A stretch of DNA of 64,000 nucleotides from Brachionus rotundiformis. Lineage: Eukaryota > Rotifera > Eurotatoria > Ploima > Brachionidae. Positions 45,257 to 58,510 of this stretch are shown here, piece by piece (the stretch's first letter is position 1; each line of letters begins with the position of its first letter). A program made the translations under genes and the position numbers. The stretch lies in NCBI GenBank assembly GCA_016802295.1, contig JAESIW010000207.1, forward strand, positions 637,978 through 701,977, read 5' to 3'. Below the pieces are notes generated by a model. That model saw only the letters and a list, made by a program, of their open reading frames with translations. It was not told the DNA's origin and did no database searches.

Positions 45257-45926
45257 TTAATTAATTAAAAAATTTTTTTTGAGATTAATAATCAATTTTT
45301 TTTAGTTTTTTTTTTTCAAGTTGATTGTAAAGAAAATTTGGTTTCTGGAACAAATATTCAATTTTAGTAAATAAGAAATTGAATTTTTGAATGTTTTAAT
45401 GTAAATACAGTTATATTTTTTTTTGTTGTAGAGGTTTTCTATCTCTGAGTTATAATAAAATTTTTATCTTATTTATTATTTTTTTTTATTTTTTCAATTC
45501 AATCAACTGATGGTTGCAAAAATTTTAAAATTATATTGTTAAAAGTAATCAAATTTTTATTACTTAAACAAAATTAGAAATTAAATCAAGTTATCCTTGA
45601 TTTTTTTACGTCAGAGTTTTTTTGTTAAGACTTGCCAACTTTTTCATTATTCTTGACCATCATCTTGGTCTTTCTTGCATTATTGTCATTATTTAAATCT
45701 TGCAACGATTTGGTAAATGTAAAAAAATCAAAATTTCAACCAAAGTAATTTTTTGCATTATTTAATCAATTAACATTGGTTTGGTTAAATTTTAACTAAT
45801 ATTTTAACTTAGCCTTTTTAAATATTTAAATTAGATTACTTATATAGATTTAAGTATTTTGTTGAATTGAATTGTTAAATATTTAGTGTTTTTATTCTGT
45901 CATTAAGTAATATACTATTAGATGAA
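45257..45926. other. AT-rich spacer
   Basis: 3' flank of the deaminase and spacer. No gene seen. Confidence 0.5.
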
Positions 45927-45995
45927 ATGGTAAACTATATTCTACATAACAAGGTCTTTCGATATGTACTTCTTCATGACGTGGAACTGGCCAAT
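45927..45995 (+). other. Possible orphan first exon with splice donor
   Basis: ATG at 45927 opens 23 codons (MVNYILHNKV, then FRYVLLHDVELAN) that end exactly at a consensus donor GTAAGT at 45996. A LINE 3' end starts about 120 nt downstream, and no partner exon is evident on its far side (47400-48000). It could be a real gene start cut off by the LINE, or chance. Confidence 0.3.
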
Positions 45996-46114
45996 GTAAG
46001 TAATTTTACCAAAATCCATGATGTTTAAAATAAATTTTTTGAATTAATTGTACCAAATAGAAGCAACTATCAATTGACTAAAATTTAATTTTTCAATTTG
46101 TTCTGTAAAATTTT

Positions 46115-47390
46115 TTAATAATAATAATAATAATAAAAATAGGCTACGACAGGTTTTATCCTGTAGAACAAGACACTAGAGTCTCACTATGGTAGCTAAA
46201 ACGAGTATAAATAACTAAATATGTTTATTTCTTGTTTGACTTGAAAAAATCATCAATTTTCTTTTTGAAACTGTTCTTGGTGTTTACTGAAATAATGTCA
46301 GTCGTCAATCGATTCCAATTGTCTACCACTCTATTCGACCAGAAGTATTCTCTTTGACTGATCCTTGTGAGTTGTTTCATTAACCTGTGCTTTCCTCCCC
46401 GTATACCTTTTGCAGGGCCTTCAATTAATAGTGAATTAGTGAGCTGGTTCATAAGAAAGTTCTTTTATGCTCTTAACAAGTTTTGTAGCTCTAATCTGTA
46501 CTCTTTCTAGTATCTTTATCTCTTTTTTGTTGTGAGGGCACCAAGCTGCTATTGCATATTCTAAATGCGGTCTTACAAATGCAACATTAAGTAATCTAAA
46601 CGACTCTTTAGACATAAACTTGAAAGCCTTGCTCAGCTGCCAGAGGACAGTGGAGGCTGTATTTGCAGCTAGCGTGGCTTGTTGGCCCCATTTCAAGTTT
46701 GAACAAAGGACAATGCCCAGATCACGTTCCTTATCAGTACTTTCTAATGGCTTACCATTCATTGTAATGTTAATATTAAAATGTTTGTTGTTGATAACCA
46801 TGGCTTTACACTTCTCCTCATTAAAACTCATTAACCATACATTTGACCATTCTACCAGTCTATCCACATCAAGTTGGAGACTTTTTAGGTCAAGTGGATT
46901 TTTTATAATCGAAATTAACTTAGTGTCGTCTGCAAAAAGCTTACAAAGGCATTTACAACCTCGGGCATATCGTTGATAAAAATTACAATCAATAAGGGAC
47001 CGAGCACTGAGCCTTGTGGCACTCCACTAATTACATCCAACCAGTCTGACACCTCTTCACCCATTACCACTCTTTGCCTGCGTCCAGTCAAAAAATCTTT
47101 AATCCAATTTACTAGCATATCATCGAATCCAGTTCTAACTTTTTTAATAAAACTCTATGCGACACTTTATCAAAGCTTTGGCGAAGTCCATGAATATTAT
47201 TATCGAAGTGAAACCGCGGTTTAAAGCCTCCGTTATTGTGTCAATAGTTTCCAGTAGGTTGGTTAGACAAGACTTTTTTGATACAAAACCATGCTGTTCT
47301 CTCGCTATTAATCTATTTTTTTCAAGATGTTCCATCATCGATTCCTTAAGAATTCAAGCGCTTGGAACCCTACCACTGGTGTAAGAAGCT
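46115..47390 (-). pseudogene. 5'-truncated jockey-like LINE (RT to 3' end)
   Basis: Minus strand, from 5' to 3': EQHGFVSKKSCLTNLLE (about 47290), SGVPQGSVLGPLL (about 47010), the active-site FADD present only in a shifted frame (about 46940), FNEEKCKAMVIN, KERDLGIVLCSNLKWG, FVRPHLEYAIAAWCPH and NRVVDNWNRLTTD (about 46320), then a stop near 46225. The 3' UTR has a hairpin with ACAGG/CCTGT arms (about 46146-46166) and a (TAT)n tail at 46118-46140. Several frameshifts make it inactive. G+C is higher than the flanks. Confidence 0.85.
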
Positions 47391-49330
47391 ATGAACAATC
47401 TCGAGAGGTAAACTGCTAATACTTGATTAACTTAGAGATTTTTGTAAAACTCAAAGTTTTTGTGAGAAATAATTTGTCAGAATTTCCAAAATTTTATCCT
47501 GTTTGGCATTAGACCTGTTTTGATCTTAACTAGTCGATTCTCTACATTTTTAACTTTTATAACAAAGTATAATCTGACTTTAATTTAGTATTTTATCATT
47601 AAAAAATATTGAAGAAGTTTCAGCAAGGATTTAAAAACAATTTATATAAAACGAGCCTTAAGGTTCATTGTCTCTAATTTTCTTTAGTTATGTGTTTTAA
47701 TTGATAAAGATACGATAAAGAAATAATGTAAATTATCCCTTAAAAAATCTTAAGAGGTTTTTTGGAGTTTTTTGTCCAAAATACTTAAAAAGCCTTTATA
47801 AAAATTTTTAAAGAGCCTCTATGAATTTTGTTATTTCAAGTAATCTTTGCTTTGACTTCAATGATTTTTTTTAAAAAAATATTAAATATGTGCAAGAAGA
47901 ACTATCTATCGAATATTCTGATTTAGCAAATCCTGGGACTTTATTGCCAAATGTTAGAATGCTTGGCATTTGATGTCCCGCACAAATAATAGCCTCGAAG
48001 GTTGGCAAAATGACCTCGGATCAGCAGTTTAGTCTCATTCATATTTAATGAGTGTAGTTGATAGTTTAAAGCTTGAGCTAAAAGCTAAAACATTAAATTA
48101 TCTTGTGGGTTCTTGTTTAATAAATATTATTACTAATTGATATTTTTAATTCTATACAAATTATGGCTAAAAAAGGACAGTAATACGCATCTCAGGAGCA
48201 GATAATGGTCCGTCAACAATAAGTTGTCAAAAAATCAAATTTTCATTCTAAATTAACTTGGTACTAATTAGTGCATGTCTAGATTATTATGTCAATATTC
48301 CATTTGTCGAAAAATAGCTAGTAAGTAAGTAACTAATTCTTTAAACACAAGAACCACTGATAAATCATATACTTTAGGTCAAAATTTTGTAAGCCGCGAG
48401 CTTTATGTATAAATACAGGTTGCGCTTCATAAAATAGAGACGCTGGTTTTTCAAAAATAAAAAGTTGATATACAACAGTTATTTTCTTTATTGAAATCCT
48501 GCTTCCCTGCCCCTAGTACCATAATTTACTGAAATTATTAATTCAATTGAATAAAAATAGTAAATTCCTTAATTTTAGTCTTTCTTTAGGTCCTATAAAA
48601 TATCCACGGTCAATCACACTTTCTCTATTTACAATTTCCACACACTGACATTAAACAAAAATTTGTCGCTTTATAATTACCACATAAACGAATTTGACAA
48701 GATATGGTTTGGGGAATAAGTTCTCTTGATTATCTTGACTCAAAATCCTCCAACTAGCGCTATAATGGAAGCCAAATGAACCAATGGAACCGAAGTTTTT
48801 CTTTAAATACTTTTGATTTCTTTGATAAGATTGATCAAATAATCTTGATATGTTGCAGCTTTTGATGCAAGCTAGATTAATGATTTATTAAAATACTTGC
48901 ACTGTTCAGCGTCTTGGTATTGTGAATTTCAAAAACAAACAGAACAAAAATTATTCCTATTTAAATCAAAATTTACTAAAATAAGTTTAATTTTTAAGTT
49001 TAATTGTGAGATTTTAAAGAAAAAATAAATTTTCAAGAAAACCGGTTAAAATTTCTCTTATTTAATTATTATTATAAAAAAAATTTAAAATCTTAAATAA
49101 AATCATTTAGAAAAGGAATAAATCGAAAAAAAAAAATTTTTATTTTTTATAAGTTGCATCTTACTGATATTTTGTGGTTAAATATAAAAATTAACTTATT
49201 TTATTTTAAGTTAATAGATTTATCTTCTTCAACTTGAGAAAATTTAATTCTTCCAAATACCAAAATTTAGGGGTATTTTTGGAAGAAATCACTTTAGGCT
49301 GCTGCGTGCTTCTTTTCTTAATTAAATAAA
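47391..49330. other. Long intergenic spacer
   Basis: About 1.9 kb of AT-rich sequence with a few more complex patches (for example 47930-48070) but no frame, RNA gene or repeat I can support. Confidence 0.4.
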
Positions 49331-49334
49331 AATA

Positions 49335-49955
49335 ATAATAATAAAATGAAAGCTATAATGTGCAAGCACATGGAACGAGGGTTAAGCCTCATCATAATAG
49401 CTTGTTTAAATCAAGTTAGTCAATTTTGTTTTTAAAAACATTCACTGTGTCTGAGTTAATAACAACTCTGTCAAGTCGATTCCAAACATTTACCACTCTG
49501 TTGCTGAAAAAATTAAATATTTGCTCAAAGTTCTTTACTAATTGTCTTTCTAACGTAAAACCTGGATTATTCTTGAAGACTAGGGGTACATGCCAGTTAA
49601 TCTTGTGGTGCCCTTTTATAATTTTAAACATCTCGATCAGATCCCCTCTTAATCATCTGGTTTCTAGACTGGCTAAATTCAATGCAACTAATCTTTCTGA
49701 ATAGCTTAGCTTTTTTAGCTCTGGAACCAATTTAGTAGCTCTTCTCTGGACTGATTCTAACAACTTGAGGTCTTTTTTAAGTACGGGTTCCAAACTTGTA
49801 CTCCATATTCTAGATAAGGTCTAACAAAAGCTTTACATAACCTTTTTACTGTTTCTTGGTTCTGGAATTTGATAGTTCGCCTTATCGAACTCAAAGCTGA
49901 ATTAGCTTTATTTGCAGCAGTGTTGACTTGTTTTGACCACTTCAAATTGACTCTA
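49335..49955 (-). pseudogene. 5'-truncated jockey-like LINE, C-terminal part
   Basis: Minus strand: LKWSKQVNTAANKANSALS and AFVRPYLEYGVQVWNPYLKK (49757-49945), then a shifted frame with FTLERQLVKNFEQIFNFFS and NRVVNVWNRLDRVV (about 49416-49560). The 3' UTR holds a hairpin TGTGCAAGCACA (about 49361-49372) and a (TAA)n tail at 49332-49343. About 600 bp survive; the RT domain is gone. Confidence 0.8.
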
Positions 49956-50450
49956 ATGTGTTTATTTTAGTAAATTATTTAGGTTTAAATAAGGGAATGG
50001 TAATGGTTTTATAAAATATCAGTGCGATACAATATATAAAAAACGATAAGAAATAAAGGTAAGTATTAAAGTAAAGTTAAATGCGAACAAGGAAATAAAG
50101 ACATTTTTAATAAATTTTTAGACTAATACTTATCCATTAATTTAAATTTATATATCTTAAATTATTCCCAACTCTGACTAATTTAAATATCCTGCATAAA
50201 GACTCTTTATATGCATTTTAAGCTGCCGTAATAATATTCCCTCTCTTTATACAAACATGTACACATCTAAACTCTTTTTTAGCTCGACAAAATTCATCAT
50301 TTCTCTCAACTATTTGCCAAGTAAATTTTTTATCAAAATTCAGTTATAGCTTGAAATATAATATTAATAAACCATACTAAATTTCAATTATCATAATTAA
50401 AAAAATATCATTTAATCATAAATTTTAGATAGAATTTTATTTTTTAAAAA
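49956..50450. other. Spacer upstream of AP beta gene
   Basis: AT-rich, no gene seen; expected to carry the promoter of the adaptin gene. Confidence 0.5.
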
Positions 50451-53400
50451 ATGACTGATTCAAAATACTTTACCACTACAAAAAAAGGCGAAATATTCGA
50501 ACTCAAAGCCGAGTTAAACAATGACAAGAAAGAAAAAAAGAAAGAAGCTGTCAAAAAAGTGATTGCCAGCATGACTGTTGGTAAAGATGTCAGGTAAATG
50601 ATCAGGATGAAGGAAATATATATTCTAATTTTCTTTTTCCACAATGTAAAGCGCCTTGTTTCCAGACGTGGTCAATTGCATGCAAACCGACAATTTAGAA
50701 CTTAAAAAGCTGGTCTATTTGTATCTAATGAACTATGCCAAGTCCCAACCGGACATGGCCATAATGGCAGTGAACACTTTTGTTAAAGTACTTAATTTGT
50801 TGTCTTTTTAATTATTTGAGTATACGAGTTATTTCTCTAGGATTGTGAGGATCCGAATCCACTTATTCGCGCACTGGCTGTCAGAACCATGGGATGCATC
50901 CGAGTGGACAAGATAACTGAATATTTGTGCGAGCCATTGAGGAAGTGTTTGAAAGACGAGGATCCGTATGTAAGAAAAACAGCTGCTGTTTGTGTAGCCA
51001 AACTTTATGACATTAACTCTCAATTGGTCGAAGAGCAAGGATTCTTGGAACTCTTGCGGGATCTGATCTCTGATTCGAACCCCATGGTGGTTGCTAATGC
51101 TGTTGCTGCTCTAAATGAAATTGCTGAAACTTCGCCAAATGCTCAAATCTTTGACGTGAACCCTCAAGCTATCAACAAATTGTTGACCGCTTTGAACGAG
51201 TGTTCCGAATGGGGACAAGTATTTATTCTTGACTCTATTGCCAATTATATTCCCAAAGATGATAATGAAGCCAGAAAGTAATTTTCTTCTTGGTAATAGT
51301 TAAACATTAAGCTTTAAAAATGTTTAAAGTATTTGCGAGAGGGTGACGCCCAGATTGGCGCATGCAAATGCTGCCGTCGTTCTGTCTACAGTAAAAGTTT
51401 TGATGAAATTTATGGAAATGCTTGAACAATCATCTGATCTTGTCACAAATATACAGCGAAAGTTGGCGCCTCCGCTTGTCACTCTTCTTTCTGCTGAGCC
51501 AGAAATTCAATATGTGGCTTTGCGTAATATTAATTTAATTGTTCAAAAAAGGTAATTACATGTAAATTTATATAAGTTTGGCATTTTATGGCAATGTCTT
51601 TGGCAATTAGGAAAAAAAATTTTAATTAAATCTATTTAAGACTGCTTTTTTAATTTTTCTAGACAACTTTTGGAATTTTTTAATTGTAAGATATAGACAA
51701 GATCTTAAATTAATCTTATGACTTTATTCTAAGTGTAAAAAATTTTATTTAAAAAATCAATTGAACATAAGTTACTATTTGGCTAGCAAACCAAATTTTT
51801 ACCAGTTCAAAATAATTATTAATAAGGAATACTTAATTAGTGTTTATTAATAAAATTATTAAAATAGTACTTGTTAATTTTTATTGGATTTGAATTAAAA
51901 TAAAAATTATTTTTAGACCAGAAATCCTAAAAAATGAAATGAAAGTATTTTTTGTCAAATACAATGATCCAATTTATGTCAAGTTGGAAAAATTGGACAT
52001 AATGATTCGCTTGACCAACTCGTCTAATATAGCTCAGGTGTTGGGCGAGCTAAAAGAATACGCTACAGAGGTAGATGTAGATTTTGTGCGTAAATCAGTC
52101 CGGGCAATTGGTAGATGTGCCATAAAAGTAGAACAAGCAGCCGAAAAGTGTGTATCAACTCTAATCGAGCTCATTCAAACCAAAGTTAACTACGTGGTCC
52201 AAGAGGCCATTGTAGTTATCAAAGATATATTTAGAAAGTATCCAAATCGCTACGAGAACATAATTTCAACTTTGTGCGAAAATTTGGATTCATTGGATGA
52301 GCCAGAAGCGAGAGCGTCCATGATTTGGATAATTGGTGAGTACGCCGAGAGAATTGACAACGCCGACGAGCTTTTGCACAGCTTTCTGGATGGCTTTCAG
52401 GACGAAAATACTCAAGTTCAGCTGCAGCTATTGACCGCTATTGTAAAATTGTTCTTGAAGAAGCCCACTGAGACCCAAGATTTGGTTCAAAATGTCCTAA
52501 CCCTTACTACTCAGGACACGGACAATCCAGACTTGAGAGATCGTGGCTACATTTACTGGAGATTATTGAGCACAGATGCTGCTGCTGCTAAAGAAGTTGT
52601 CTTGGCTGAAAAACCACTCATTTCTGAAGAAACTGATTTGCTTGAACCAACTTTGTTGGACGAGCTAATTTGCCATATTTCATCTCTGGCATCGGTTTAT
52701 CACAAGCCACCAAATGCTTTTGTAGAAGGCAGAGTTGGAATTAGACGCGTCTTACCGCCTAAGTCAAATACCAATGGCGATGCTGAAGAAGAGGATGAAA
52801 TTCAAAAACAAGGCTCTAAATCAACTGTAATTCCTGGTGGAGATTTGTTAGATTTGGATGTTGGCTTTACCCCACAGCCTACATCGACCTATAATCCAGC
52901 GCCAGTTCAATCAGCTGCGTTTGATCTATTAGGAGATGGCTTGGATAGCTTAATAATTGGTTCTAGTCACACTGAATCAGCACCAAGTGCACAATCGACT
53001 TCAACGAGCGTTCCATCGCCTCTTCCAGTCTTTGCCAACACCAACATGGGAGGTTTGGCTGATGTTTTCTCAGGTCTAAACATGACCTCATCTGTTGGCA
53101 CAGCTACTTTTGCACCACCTAAACAAAATTGGCTGTCGGCTCAAAAAGGCAAAGGTTTAGAAATAAATGGAACATTTACGCGCCGAAACGGTGTAATAAA
53201 CATGGATATGGAATTTTCAAACAAGGCTATGCAGCCAATGACAGGATTTGCCATTCAATTGAACAAGAACAGTTTTGGTCTAATTATTTCAAATAGTCTA
53301 CAAATTCCAATGCTTCAGCCAAGTCAAACTTTCCCAGTTACACTCACTTTGAACACCAATGGACCCATATTGAAATCCAATCCAATTAATAATCTTCAGA

Positions 53401-53859
53401 TAGCTGTTAAGAATAATCTAGATGTATTTTACTTTGGTGTTAATGTTCCAATGCATGTCTATTTTGTTGAAGATGGTGAGATTGATAAAAAGTTGTTTTT
53501 GAACACTTGGAAAGAAATACCAGAACAGTATGAGACCCAATACCAATTAGGGCCTATACAACAAATGGTCAATTCTGACGATTTATGCAACAAATTGAGA
53601 AATAATAATGTGTTTACTATTGCCAAGCGTAATGTAGAGGGTCAAGATATGCTCTATCAGTCAATGAAACTAACAAATGGTATTTGGATTCTGACTGAAT
53701 TGAAAATTTTACCAGGAAATCCTTCATTGACGGTAAAATTAAATTCAAATAATAAAAGGTTTAAATTTAAAATTGTATTTTATTTAGCTTTCGGTAAAGA
53801 CCAAAGTTCCAGATGTGATTTCAACTGTAAAAGAAGCCTATGAATTTATTTTATTTTAA
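50451..53859 (+). CDS. AP2B1: AP-1/AP-2 complex beta-adaptin
   Basis: The large beta chain of clathrin adaptor complexes, which bind dileucine cargo, clathrin and accessory proteins at the trans-Golgi or plasma membrane. Six exons, 50451-50593, 50652-50787, 50841-51277, 51330-51551, 51917-53732 and 53788-53859, give 941 residues (human AP2B1 937). The trunk is almost residue-for-residue the animal protein: KKGEIFELKAELN, RTMGCIRVDKITEYLCEPL, TEWGQ-type NECSEWGQVFILDS, and FVKYNDPIYVKLEKLDIMIR. The hinge has a clathrin box LLDLD (about 620), and the sandwich/platform appendage fills about 700-941, ending KVPDVISTVKEAY. Invertebrates often use one beta subunit for AP-1 and AP-2; only one is in this window, so the symbol means the beta1/beta2 type, not AP-2 alone. 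Confidence 0.95.
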
Positions 53860-54738
53860 ATATATAAGATTTTTTTAAATTTCCTAAATGTTTCGATATT
53901 CCAAATTTTAATTAATAAAACTGTTTTATGTATTGTAAAACTCCCTTGAAAAATGATTTAAAATAATCAAAAATATTAAGATTATGTACCCTAAAATATA
54001 AGCAATTATTTATTATATTTATGTCCACTTTTAATTGGCGATAAGCGTTTTTTATATTTTAGAAATAAAAACTATTAAAAAAATAAATATTTTTTTTTTA
54101 AATTGCAGTACTTGCAGTACAAGCCGAGTGAACATAAAGATCAATTAACACTATAAGGATCTTAGTATACTCTACAAGAAAGCAACATAAACGGAAGTAA
54201 GCCGCTTTTGATTAGCTTTAAAAAAATTGTCTTTAGGGGGCACTTATTTGCAAGGTAATACGGTAAACGAACATTTTTCAGCAAAAAATAATTTTTAAAA
54301 TTTTAAATTATTAAAAATAATAATCAAACATAATTTTTACTGATAAAAACAATAATCTAAATAAAATTTAATTTAAATCTAGATTAGTAATTTGAAATAA
54401 TTTAAAAAAATGTATGCATCTATTTCTTGATGGATATGGCTTTTTTTACCAAAAAGTGTAAAGATATATAAAACCTAATGACTATAAAATGATTAAGATA
54501 TAAAATTATTTTTAAAAATTAGTTTTTTTAAACAAATGGGTTTAGTTTTTAAGTAGAAACGCAATTATTTAATTTAACATTTATTTTTTAATTAATGATA
54601 ACTATCAAATAAATTTTTTATTAATTCGTATTCTCATTTTAAATTTAGAAAATAATAACAAATATTTTCTTATTAAAAAATAAAGGTTTTCAATTTTTAT
54701 AATCAATAATTAATCTAAAAATAACTTCACATAAAACT
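53860..54738. other. Convergent intergenic region, AP beta / BRAP
   Basis: The 3' flanks of two genes facing each other. A non-AT patch at about 54105-54275 ends with GCAAGGTAATACGGTAA, similar to the terminal repeat of the fold-back element at 60039-60425; see findings. Otherwise AT-rich. Confidence 0.45.
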
Positions 54739-57639
54739 TCACCTTTTTCGCCTTCGGCTGTTGGACTTGGTCGAAGAGCTTGTCGCAGCCGCTTGGTCCT
54801 GTTGGATTACCACCTGACTTTGCTCTATCTCTTCCTTACTAACATTTTTCACCTGTGATATTTTATTCTGCGCGTCCAAATAAAACATTATATCATTTAA
54901 TTGCGATTTGAGATCTGTTATTTCATTATCTTTATCTTCACTTAATTTTTTTAAGTTTTCTTCTAATTTGCTCAACTTATTCTGGTAAGCTTCTTGGTTT
55001 GAGCTTAAGCATTTGTTTAGTTCTTTTTCTTCGCTAAGTTCGGCCTGAATTTTGGTCAATTTTCCATTCATCTAAATTTTATCTAGTTAAAAATCCAAAA
55101 TAACATCATTGATGCCTACCGTCGAGCACTTTTTTTCCAAAGTTAGCTTTTCTTTAGTCAATAAACTCAAATTGTCTTTAAGTTTGGAGTTTTCCTCTTC
55201 CGTTTGAATAGTCTTTCTTTCCAAATCGGACATCTAATAAACAAAAGTAATTAATTTATTAATAAAGTTTTAAAAATTACCTGTATCTCATACTTTTCGT
55301 GCATTCGATTGATTTTTTCTTCGTAATAAGCTCTCTGAGATTCTAGTTGGGATGTCAATAGATAGGTGTACTTAAATAGAATATTTACCATTTAGGCTAC
55401 CTTAAAAATAGAGATTCGACTACCTCCAGAGTTATGGATTCCATCTTTTCATCTTGTTGTATCTTCAATTATAAAATATATTTGGAAAATTTAAACTAAT
55501 ATTATATTAACTTCTCGTCCATTTTCGTCAAGTTGGACAAGTTTTCCATCGGCTTTGTTTTGCACCAATCGATGCACGTAATTGTCAGCAATGTAGTCCC
55601 ATACCTTGTTGCAGCCCAATAGCATTGAATAGTTATGATTGGTGTACTGGAAATGCATGAATGCGTGTCCTTGAACATATCTACCACATCCGATGTGACC
55701 ACAGATCAAACAAATCCACAACGTCTTGCCAAATAGATTAACTTTAAATTAGTGTTAAATTTTGAGTATTACTTCATGGGCGCCGCATTCACTGCACGTG
55801 TTTTCCATAGTATAATCGGGTGTCTGATTGTAGCGACAGATTGGACAACATGTGTCGCCCCATTTGGACAAACAGTTCGCATGAAATGAATGATTACATA
55901 AAATGGTAATTATACCATTTAATGGTTCATCCTGAATTAAATAAAAATATTAAAAATTAAATAATATTATTGGTATATAAAATTAAAATTATTTTTGAAA
56001 AATGGAAATGTTTAAATTAAATTGTTAAAGATAATTTTTTAAGCGAAACCTTTAAGAATAGCAAAATTATTATCAGAAATATTTGACCAAAAATGTTGAG
56101 CTAAGGGTTTTATTTTAATTTTTATTAAAAATTAATTAAAATTTTTGATGTTGCTGATAGTGTTGTTCAAGAGTCATAAAATCCTATTCAAGGCAATTGG
56201 CCTTAAAAATATTTTTAGAAAATAAGTCAATTAAATTGCGATAATTAAATATTTAATTATTTTTTAATTAATTAATAATATCTTAACTTAAAATAATTAA
56301 ATAAAAGATTATCTCAATTTTGATGACTTTTTTAAGAAAAAATCAAAGACAAGTCAGTAGGTTTGAAACAAATTTTTAAGAAAAGATGAAGATAATTAAA
56401 TAAATGTATAATTAAAAAATAAATAATTTAAATAAAATTAAATTTCATTTATAAAAAACAACTTCCTTTTTATGGTAAAAAAAAATCGCCTTACCATTGT
56501 CTCTAGACAAATAGAACAATTTGGAAGTTCTATAAAACCTGGAATTGGCAAAGAAGCTCCCTTAATGATTGAATATTATTTTAAAAGTTTATACTTTAGG
56601 AAGAGGTCATTCACTTTTGATGAGTTTAAGGCTTCTATTTTGGCAACATAAACCAGATGACAAGCTGTTTCCTCTATGGAATTGAATGGCTTATTGTTAT
56701 TGTGAATAAAAAACTCATCAGCGTCTTTTTGAGTTTTAAATTTTATCAAAGTCATGTACTGGTTGGGAAATGTATCTCTAACTATTCTCATAAAGACAAT
56801 AGTCTCACTTTTAAATAAAATTTTATAATAATAAAAAAAAAAATAATATTTTTTTTTGATAAATTACCTAAATGGTTTTAAAAAATCGAGCAACTCATTA
56901 CAATTGATTTTAGCTGGTATAGCAATCATGCACAGTAGTTCGCTTTGATGTACAGTAGATGATGTGGTAACAGGAGATGTGGAGGATATTTTAGAGGACT
57001 CGGATACTTCAAGTGGTGTCAAGTCTCTGGATAAAAATAAATTTTTTCTTGCATAAAAATAGATAAATGTATTGTATACTTGTCTCTATATATATGAATG
57101 AAGCCTTTGACAATATCAATTGTAGGATTGCCATAATAAAAAGCAAGTTCAGTGGTTCGATTGTCATTTTTTTCCTCTTGTATCACCACTGGCTTTACTT
57201 TGTCTACTATTTCATCGGTTTTTTCAGACACTAATTCGGAGTGTCTTTTTTCTTTATTCCAATCACTGTAAGCAGTTTCCAAGGCTGTCTGCATTGTCAT
57301 TGAATTGGTCTCCACATCCGAGTTTTCCAATGTGTTTTGTTTGAACATTTTGGCTATATTATAATTCTCTATTATCAAGTAGCGAGATTCACGTCTACCT
57401 ATAAATTGATTTAATGATTCTTTTGGCAAATCGGTTGTTCTGGGAACTTTAAAATCAGGGTTATGGCTGAATGTTTGCTGAATTTGTTCGAATGGGGTTA
57501 GATCATATATTTTTTCACTAGACTTATTCTCTTGAATATTCAAATCGTCTAGTTCTAGGCGAATGATCACTAATGATATCTGTTTTTGATTATTTTGGCT
57601 CTGATCTGATGATATTTTTGAAATTACTTCATCTTTCAT
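54739..57639 (-). CDS. BRAP: BRCA1-associated protein (BRAP/IMP), RING E3 ligase
   Basis: BRAP is a cytoplasmic RING ubiquitin ligase that modulates Ras/MAPK signalling and nuclear import. Ten exons (minus): 57639-57080, 57026-56868, 56807-56615, 56560-56495, 55931-55773, 55724-55512, 55462-55424, 55370-55281, 55233-55120 and 55071-54739, give 641 residues (human 592), all in phase. A BRAP2/RRM-like domain covers about 215-300 (RIVRDTFPNQYMTLIKFKTQ, then KPFNSIEE). The RING spans about 315-365 (CSICLETM, CNHSFHANC, CCPICRY). The ZnF-UBP follows at about 370-440 (CSECGAHE, LWICLICGHIGCGRY, NYVHRLV). A coiled coil fills 465-600, and the end is basic (SNSRRRKR). Intron 4 (~560 nt) is the only long one. 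Confidence 0.95.
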
Positions 57640-58005
57640 TTCAATCTAACAATTCGATACAATTAAATACATGATAAGATTTTAAATAAAGAAATAATAA
57701 TTAAATAGAGACGATTTTATTTTTAAAAGTTTTGATATTTATTAATTTTTATTACATTTTGTTCATGCAATTTAGATCATAATTATATTCACAAAATTAT
57801 AGGGTAGATAGTGACAAATACATTTTTATATTAGTATAAAAATTTACAATATGCATAATTAAATTTAATTTATGGAATTTAAAATTTTTTTTTGTCTATT
57901 AATACTTAAAAATATAGATTATTAAGATTATTTTTTTAATATATTTTAATAGCACTATTAATTAAAATATAAAAATTTATTTATTTTTTTTTCATTTTAT
58001 ATTTA
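57640..58005. other. AT-rich spacer
   Basis: 5' flank of BRAP, extremely AT-rich. Nothing recognised. Confidence 0.5.
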
Positions 58006-58009
58006 ATGA

Positions 58010-58510
58010 GCTACGGCATCGAGACTTGCCAAGATGTCTCACTAGCAAAACATCTATGGTAGCTGATTTCGCATACTAGGGAATTAGTAGTTTGGCACAC
58101 TGACTAAAATAGCCAAAATATAGAAAAAAATTATTTAGAAAATTATCTATTGTTACGACTTTGTAGAAGAGTACTTATTAACAATATACTTGAGGATATT
58201 TTAATTTTTTTTTTATTTATCCCTTATTATAGCTTTTTTTACCTACAGAGGTAATCCATTCCATTCAAAGACCACTTTTTGAAATGAATAAATTGGTTCT
58301 CTGTAAGCAGCTGGTTGAGGCTTGTTCTTAGATTCATCTGATGTGTTGTGTTCTGATTCCATGGAGATTGAAACAGAGTTAAATGACACAGGCATCGAGT
58401 GCCTTGATTAATTCCTTTGGTAAATTTGAAGAAATGGATCTTGTCGCCTTTTATTTGATGCTCTAAGAGTGTTGGTAGGCACAGGAATGCGAGTCGATTT
58501 TCTTAGCTTT
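58010..58510 (-). pseudogene. Decayed LINE 3' end
   Basis: On the minus strand near 58245-58290 one frame gives FQKVVFEWNGLPL, matching the NRVVxxWNxLP motif of the LINE C-termini elsewhere in the window. The region 58010-58090 resembles a LINE 3' UTR and is similar in wording to the one at 46150-46200 (for example CTATGGTAGCT in both). Frameshifts are everywhere. An old, dead copy. Confidence 0.5.
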
